NCBI GenBank assembly: GCA_023247285.1
Contig: JAHFGU010000011.1
Coordinates: 2,852 to 19,188, forward strand
Reading direction: 5' to 3'
Source: Candidatus Omnitrophota bacterium
GTDB lineage: Bacteria > Omnitrophota > Koll11 > Aquiviventales > Aquiviventaceae
Length of the DNA: 16,337 bases
Below the pieces are notes generated by a model. That model saw only the letters and a list, made by a program, of their open reading frames with translations, made no database searches and was not told the DNA's origin. The position numbers and the translations under genes were made by a program. This document shows, in pieces, positions 12,199-16,337 of this stretch (position 1 is the stretch's first letter; each line of letters opens with the position of its first letter).

Positions 12199-13632
12199 AT
12201 TTTCCGGTTTAAGCAGCGGGAACAGGAGGACGTCTTTGATCGTCGGCTGGTCGAGCAGCAGCATCGCCAAGCGGTCCACGCCGACGCCGAGCCCGCCGGC
12301 CGGCGGCATGCCGTATTCCAGCGCCTCGACGAAGGCCTCGTCGATCACGCGGCCCTTCCCTTTCACGCCCGCGGCGTCGAGCTGCGCCTCGAACCGCCGC
12401 CGCTGCTCGACCGGGTCGTTCAGCTCCGAATACGCGTTGGCGACTTCCATGCCGCCGATGAACAGCTCGAAGCGGTCGGCGATAAGCGGGTTGTCCGGCT
12501 TGCTCTTCGCCAGCGGGGAAAGCTCGGTCCAGTAATCCACGACAAAGAGCGGCTTGGCCTTGGTCTTCGGCTCAAAGAGCTGCTCGACCAACCGGACAAG
12601 CTGGGAGCGCGTCAGGCCTGTGACCTTCAGGCCGCGGCGCTCCAGCGCCCGCTGGATCTCCTCCAGCGTCGACGTGGCGGAGAGGCCCAGCTCCTCCATC
12701 GCCTGCGCGAAGGAGACCTGGTCCCACGGCGGCGTGAGGTCGATCGCCTGCCCCTGGTAGGAAAGCTGCAGCGAGCCGGTCAATGCGCGGGCGGCCTCGC
12801 AGATGAGCTCCTGCACGAGCTCCATCATGGCCGCGCTGTCCTGATACGCGGCGTAGACCTCGAGCATGGTGAACTCGGGATTGTGCCGGCTCGACAATCC
12901 CTCGTTCCGGAACGAGCGGTTGAGCTCGTAGATCCGCTCCAGCCCGCCGACGAGCAGCGCCTTCAGATACAGCTCGGGGGCAAGCCGCAAGTAGAGGTCG
13001 GTGTCGAGCGCTTCGTGGTGCGTCCTGAACGGCTCGCCGGCAGCACCCCCGGCGAGCGGATGCATCATCGGCGTTTCCACTTCGAGGAAGCCGCGCTGAT
13101 CCAGCGTGGCGCGCAAGCTCTGGAGCAGCCGGCTGCGCTTCACGAACACCTGGCGCACCGGCTCGTTGGCGATGAGGTCCAGGTACCGCTGCCGGTACCG
13201 GATCTCGACATCCTTCAGGCCGTGCCACTTCTCGGGCAGCGGGCGCAGCGCCTTGGCAAGCAGCGTCAGGCGCTCCACCTGCACGGTTACCTCGCCGGTC
13301 TTCGTCTTGAAGAGCGCGCCCTCGACGCCGACGATATCCCCCAGATCCAGCCCGCCGAAGAGGGTGTAGGCCGCATCCCCGACGCGCTCTTGCTTGAGGC
13401 AGATCTGGATTTTGCCGCTGGCGTCGCGCACATCCGCGAAGGTCAGCCCGCCGTGCCCGCGCTTGGCCACGAGCCGGCCGGCAGTCGTGACCGCCTTGCC
13501 CTCGGCGAAGGCGGAGGCCAGCGACTGGATCGGCTCGGTTTTGGGAAACCGGGCGCCGTACGGATGAACCTGCTGCTTGCGGAGGGCCTCGAGCTTTTCG
13601 CGGCGGGTCTGCGCTTGATCGTCCGAAGGCAC
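12163..13632 (-). CDS. lysS: Lysyl-tRNA synthetase, class II
   Basis: A 489-residue class II LysRS, charging tRNA-Lys in the cytoplasm. The N-terminal OB-fold anticodon domain spans about 45-135 (AGRLVAKRGHGGLTFADVRD). Motif 1 lies near GFLEVETPMMHP (181-192), motif 2 at FRNEG (241-245) followed by HNPEFTMLEVY, and motif 3 in GGLGVGVDRLAML (446-458). The start is GTG 13632, with GGAG eight bases upstream; there is no ATG near the N-terminus. The natural C-terminus would be near LLFPLLKPE (residue 477); residues 479-489 (RRQETGDRGQV) are encoded by a heptad repeat array, so the original end has been replaced. It lies 36 nt after lnt. Confidence 0.95.
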   Translation of the reverse strand: MPSDDQAQTRREKLEALRKQQVHPYGARFPKTEPIQSLASAFAEGKAVTTAGRLVAKRGHGGLTFADVRDASGKIQICLKQERVGDAAYTLFGGLDLGDIVGVEGALFKTKTGEVTVQVERLTLLAKALRPLPEKWHGLKDVEIRYRQRYLDLIANEPVRQVFVKRSRLLQSLRATLDQRGFLEVETPMMHPLAGGAAGEPFRTHHEALDTDLYLRLAPELYLKALLVGGLERIYELNRSFRNEGLSSRHNPEFTMLEVYAAYQDSAAMMELVQELICEAARALTGSLQLSYQGQAIDLTPPWDQVSFAQAMEELGLSATSTLEEIQRALERRGLKVTGLTRSQLVRLVEQLFEPKTKAKPLFVVDYWTELSPLAKSKPDNPLIADRFELFIGGMEVANAYSELNDPVEQRRRFEAQLDAAGVKGKGRVIDEAFVEALEYGMPPAGGLGVGVDRLAMLLLDQPTIKDVLLFPLLKPENRRQETGDRGQV

Positions 13633-13668
13633 GTCTGGCTCCAGGCTTAGAATGCGGAACGAGGCTGA

Positions 13669-15249
13669 TTATACACGACTTCGCCGGCGTTTGCTCCGCC
13701 GACGGACCCGGCGCGCCAGCCAGCCGGCAAGCAGCCCGGCCGAGCCGAGGATGAGCCAATCCCCCCACCGCGCATAGAGGGTGTCGCGGCTGCCGGCTTC
13801 CATGTCGCAGGTGGTCGTGCCGGTGACAAACAGCTCGCGCCCCTCGCGGTCCTGCACGCGTCCCTGCAGGCGGCCGGCCGCGTCGATGCAGCCGGACCAG
13901 CCGGTGTTGGCCGCGCGCGCCACCGGACGGCGCAGCTCGACGGCGCGGAAGGCGGAGGCCTGCGCATGCTGGCGCGCCGCGGCGGTCGGGCCGAACCACG
14001 CGTCGTTGGTGATGACCAGGAGGAACTGCGCGCCGTGGCGCACGAACGCCCGGGCCAGCTCCGGGAATACATCCTCGAAGCAGATGAGCACGCTGAAAGC
14101 GGCGGGCCGGTCGCCGGGCAGCCGGAACACCGTAGGGGAGTCACCGCCGACAAACTCGCCGATGGGCGGCAGCGCCTGCCGCGCCCACGGCAGGCGGCGC
14201 TCGAACGGAATGTACTCGCCGAACGGCACCAGGTGCAGCTTGTCGTAGCGCCCAAGCTGCCGGCCGTCAGGCGCGAGCAGCGCGGCGCTGTTCAGGAGCC
14301 GCTGCGCCATCTCCGCGCCCTCGCTCACCGGCACACCGACCAGCATCGGCACGTGCACCGACGCGGCGATCGCGCGCAGCCGCCGCGTCAACGGCTCATC
14401 GAGGTCGAGGAAACCCGGCATCGACGTCTCCGGCCAGACAATGAGATCGGCGTGGCTTGCCGCGGCGCGGCGGGCCAGCGCCTCGTACTGGTCCATGATC
14501 GGCCCTTTGTGCTCCTCATCCCATTTCTCATCCTGCGGGATGTTACCTTGCAGCACCGCCACCCGCACCGGCCGAGGGCTTGCCGGCTGCCGCCCTTCGA
14601 CTCGGCTCAGGGCGGCGTTCCGAGGAAAATCGAGGGACTGCCGCTCGGCCAGGCGCCAGGCCCCATAGCCGAGCGCGGCCACGATGAGCCCTGCCGCGAT
14701 GGCCGCCGCGGCGCGAGCCCCTCGCGGCGGTGACCGGCGCGCGCGCAGGAAGAGGGCGACATTGGCGCCGACCATCAGCCCAGACACGCCCCACGCGCCG
14801 GCGAGATCCGCGCACTGGATGATCACCGGCCACGAGGTTTGCGAATAGGCGAGCAGGTTCCAGCCGAAGCCGGAGAGCAGGCGGCTGCGCAGCCACTCGA
14901 GCAGCATCCAGCCGGCGGGAAGGATCGCGAGGGCTGCGGCCGGCCGGCTGCGGCGCAGCGCGCTGCGCGCCAGCGCGCCGAAGGCGCCGAAATACAGCGC
15001 GAGGAACGCGCAGAGGGCCAGCCACCCAAAGACGGTGACGTGCGTCAGCCACCAAATTGAGCCGAGGAAAAACCCGAACCCGACGGCCCACGACCACCAG
15101 AACGCGGCGCGCGCGCGGGCGCCCTCGAGAAGCCGCAGCCACGGCACCAGCGCGACCCACGCGCACCATGGCTGATCGAATGGGGGGAACGCCAGGATCA
15201 GCAGGGCCACGCTGGCAAGGCAGAGGAGCGTACGCGAGGCGCGGATCAC
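13669..15249 (-). CDS. lnt: Apolipoprotein N-acyltransferase
   Basis: A 526-residue inner-membrane enzyme that adds the third acyl chain to the N-terminal cysteine of lipoproteins, the step before Lol sorting. The first 200 residues carry about six membrane helices, and the C-terminal nitrilase domain has the triad E274 (VWPETSMPG), K337 (YDKLHLVPFGEY) and C390 (ICFEDVFPE). One more helix and a very basic tail (RRVRRRSKRRRSRV) close the protein. The start is GTG 15249, overlapping the toxin stop (GTGA). Residues 205-221 (SLDFPRNAALSRVEGRQ), in the linker before the nitrilase domain, come from a palindromic repeat inserted in frame. Length and catalytic positions are close to E. coli Lnt. Confidence 0.95.
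   Translation of the reverse strand: MIRASRTLLCLASVALLILAFPPFDQPWCAWVALVPWLRLLEGARARAAFWWSWAVGFGFFLGSIWWLTHVTVFGWLALCAFLALYFGAFGALARSALRRSRPAAALAILPAGWMLLEWLRSRLLSGFGWNLLAYSQTSWPVIIQCADLAGAWGVSGLMVGANVALFLRARRSPPRGARAAAAIAAGLIVAALGYGAWRLAERQSLDFPRNAALSRVEGRQPASPRPVRVAVLQGNIPQDEKWDEEHKGPIMDQYEALARRAAASHADLIVWPETSMPGFLDLDEPLTRRLRAIAASVHVPMLVGVPVSEGAEMAQRLLNSAALLAPDGRQLGRYDKLHLVPFGEYIPFERRLPWARQALPPIGEFVGGDSPTVFRLPGDRPAAFSVLICFEDVFPELARAFVRHGAQFLLVITNDAWFGPTAAARQHAQASAFRAVELRRPVARAANTGWSGCIDAAGRLQGRVQDREGRELFVTGTTTCDMEAGSRDTLYARWGDWLILGSAGLLAGWLARRVRRRSKRRRSRV
14591..14640. repeat. REP-like palindromic element inside lnt
   Basis: CGCCCT (14591-14596) and AGGGCG (14609-14614) form the stem of a small hairpin with TTCGACTCGGCTC between them. 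This is followed by GCGTTCCGAGGAAAATCGAG, which contains CGAGG twice, 10 nt apart. From memory, near-identical CTTCGAC...CTCAGGG palindromes occur in many copies in environmental bacterial genomes. Here the element keeps the lnt frame open and encodes a 17-residue linker. Confidence 0.6.
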
Positions 15250-15536
15250 GACAGCTTCCAGATCAGTCGCTGCGGTGCCAGGGCGTACACGAGTTTGCGG
15301 TGCCGGATCGCGATGACGATGAGCGTGCGCCCACGGAGCGTATACACGACGCGGTAATCGCCGACGCGAAGTTTCCAGTATCCTTTGAGCCGATGCCGAA
15401 GCGGCCCGCCGTAGTAGGTCGGCTGGGTGACGAGCCGTTGTTCAATGGCGCGGGCGATTCGGCGACGGAGGTCGGGACTGAGCGACGGGATATCTTCCTC
15501 GAGGACCCTCCGGTGGTAGAGGATCCGATAGGCCAT
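15246..15536 (-). CDS. RelE/ParE-type toxin
   Basis: A 96-residue protein of the RelE/ParE fold: MAYRILYHRRVLEEDIPSLS, helix pair RRRIARAIEQRL, then the beta-sheet core LRHRLKGYWKLRVGDYRVVY and LIVIAIRHRKLVY. RelE members cut mRNA on the ribosome and ParE members act on gyrase; the arginine-rich GYWKLRVGDYRVVY core fits RelE-like proteins better. The ATG at 15536 shares one base with the antitoxin stop (TAATG), so the two are coupled. The toxin stop overlaps the GTG of lnt, so lnt translation is in turn coupled to the toxin gene. The protein looks complete. Confidence 0.85.
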   Translation of the reverse strand: MAYRILYHRRVLEEDIPSLSPDLRRRIARAIEQRLVTQPTYYGGPLRHRLKGYWKLRVGDYRVVYTLRGRTLIVIAIRHRKLVYALAPQRLIWKLS

Positions 15537-15781
15537 TACCGCTGACGCTTCCTCCGTCCCCACACCCGCTCATGCGTGAGCGCATCCCGCAGCGTGAAGG
15601 TCTTCATGCGCTCATGGGCAAGCTCGGCCAAATACGCATCTTCATACAGCTCGAGGGCTTCCCGGATCAGATCGCGAGCCTTCATGGACAGCGATACCCC
15701 ATCCCGCTTGGCCAAACGTCCCACCGACTCCAGGACCGGCTTTTCTAACACCACGTTCAGGCGCGGATGTCTCGTCGGCAT
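15536..15781 (-). CDS. Ribbon-helix-helix antitoxin
   Basis: An 81-residue protein whose first half fits a ribbon-helix-helix DNA-binding antitoxin: strand RLNVVLEK, helix PVLESVGRLAKRDG, turn VSLS, helix MKARDLIREALELYED. The C-terminal part (LAHERMKTFTLRDAL, then a basic end) would wrap the toxin. I use ATG 15781, with GGGGAGGG upstream, over the GTG two codons earlier. The gene precedes the toxin with a one-base overlap, the usual antitoxin-first order, and should repress the promoter at 15804-15833 together with the toxin. Confidence 0.8.
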   Translation of the reverse strand: MPTRHPRLNVVLEKPVLESVGRLAKRDGVSLSMKARDLIREALELYEDAYLAELAHERMKTFTLRDALTHERVWGRRKRQR

Positions 15782-15803
15782 GCCCACCCTCCCCTCAAAT
15801 AGA

Positions 15804-15833
15804 AGTGTATCAAAAGTGATGAACCTATGTCAA
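15804..15833 (-). promoter_or_regulatory. Sigma-70-type promoter of the toxin-antitoxin pair
   Basis: On the minus strand TTGACA (15833-15828) is followed after 18 nt by TACACT (15809-15804), or after 17 nt by ATACAC. It lies between the secA stop and the antitoxin start. ATCA (15809-15812) and TGAT (15817-15820) form a short inverted repeat at the -10 edge and could be a ribbon-helix-helix operator. Because lnt and lysS follow without another visible promoter, this site may also drive them. Confidence 0.6.
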
Positions 15834-15843
15834 GTGCCTCGAG

Positions 15844-16337
15844 CTATTTCCCATGGCACTTTTTGTATTTCAGGCCGCTGCCGCAGGGACAGGGGTCGTT
15901 CCTCCCAACCTTCGGGCCGGCGGCGACCGGCTGGGGCTGGCGCGGGGGGACGCGCGGCGAGGCCGGCGCGGCCAGCAGCGCATCCAGGTTCGGGGAGGCC
16001 GGCGCGGATAGATGGGCTGGCGGCGGGCCGGGCGGAGGGGCAAACTGCGCGGCCTGCGCCGCGTCAGGATGCACCTCGGTGACCGGCGTCCGCGCAAACA
16101 CGCTGACCGGCCGGGCGTCGGCGACAGGCTGGACGCGCAGGAGCAGCGCCAGCGATTCTTCTTTGACCGATGCGATCATGCCTTGGAACATCGCGTAGGC
16201 TTCGCGCTGGTATTCGACCACCGGGTCGCGCTGGCCGTAGGCGCGCAGGTGGATGCCCTCGCGCAGCGCGTCCATCATGTAGAGGTGGTCTTTCCACTTG
16301 GCGTCCATCACCGACAGCAGCACGGTGCGCTCCAGGT
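15844..16337 (-). CDS. secA: Protein translocase SecA, C-terminal part (runs off right edge)
   Basis: The visible 164 codons are the end of SecA, the ATPase that drives preproteins through SecYEG. They begin in the helical scaffold domain ([20 protein letters not shown], then [22 protein letters not shown] and [17 protein letters not shown]), pass through a proline- and alanine-rich linker of roughly 75 residues, and end in the zinc-binding SEC-C motif [20 protein letters not shown]. The two cysteines of CPCGSG and the CH pair bind zinc and, in other bacteria, SecB or phospholipids. The stop TAG is followed after about ten bases by the -35 box of the toxin-antitoxin promoter. Confidence 0.95.
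   Translation of the reverse strand, partial: LERTVLLSVMDAKWKDHLYMMDALREGIHLRAYGQRDPVVEYQREAYAMFQGMIASVKEESLALLLRVQPVADARPVSVFARTPVTEVHPDAAQAAQFAPPPGPPPAHLSAPASPNLDALLAAPASPRVPPRQPQPVAAGPKVGRNDPCPCGSGLKYKKCHGK

Noticed and set aside
12127..13650. A 507-codon open frame on the plus strand opposite lysS
   Set aside because: It is antisense to a complete, motif-verified lysS. Its composition (rich in Arg, Leu, Gln, Ala) is typical of reverse-strand frames in GC-rich genes.
12572..13999. A 475-codon minus-strand frame across the lysS/lnt junction
   Set aside because: It overlaps both real genes in another frame and reads as low-complexity Arg/Ala/Gly/Pro.
1..16337. tRNA or rRNA genes, integrase, or transposase
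   Set aside because: I looked for tRNA-like cloverleaf ends and for recombinase or transposase motifs on both strands and recognised none, although a program search would be more sensitive for tRNAs.

Overview
The window looks like chromosome from a high-GC, diderm (Gram-negative) bacterium known mainly from environmental genomes. Every gene I can support lies on the minus strand, so transcription runs from high to low coordinates. The backbone order is secA, lnt, lysS, lolC, lolD, ilvE, mcsA. From memory this kind of neighbourhood resembles Candidatus Omnitrophota and relatives, but the phylum is a guess. Lnt plus a Lol permease and ATPase show that the cell makes triacylated lipoproteins and sends them to an outer membrane.

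Right part (10908-16337): the 3' end of secA; a RelE/ParE-type toxin-antitoxin pair with its own strong promoter, whose toxin overlaps the GTG start of lnt; lnt, carrying an in-frame palindromic repeat in a linker; lysS, whose last residues and stop codon are encoded by a heptad repeat array; and lolC. Left part (1-1964): lolD, ilvE (true start is a GTG behind a perfect Shine-Dalgarno), an intergenic hairpin, and the 5' part of mcsA.

Middle part (about 1961-10890): lolC and lolD, normally adjacent, are separated here by about 8.9 kb that looks acquired. Sample 60-base lines counted by hand give 46/60 G+C in lysS (line 12241), 31/60 in the lipid cassette (line 4861), 28/60 in the orphan gene (line 8941) and 25/60 in one line of the right-hand ATPase (line 9841), against 39/60 in the left-hand ATPase (line 2761). 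The block is bracketed by two unrelated-looking AAA_14/DUF4143 ATPases. Inside are an orphan gene flanked by two diverged copies of a small coding sequence, a truncated DUF488 gene, and a compact six-gene lipid operon (8383 down to 3390).

The lipid operon is the most interesting part: alpha/beta hydrolase, SAM methyltransferase, O-methyltransferase-like protein, CDP-alcohol phosphatidyltransferase, CdsA-type cytidylyltransferase and PlsC-type acyltransferase, joined by ATGA overlaps or short gaps. The hydrolase, first methyltransferase, CDP-alcohol transferase and cytidylyltransferase correspond to E. coli ynbC (split in two), ynbA and ynbB, a set with no settled function that I know of. The extra acyltransferase and second methyltransferase would in principle supply acylation, activation, head-group transfer, methylation and hydrolysis for a non-standard membrane lipid. 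The product is unknown.
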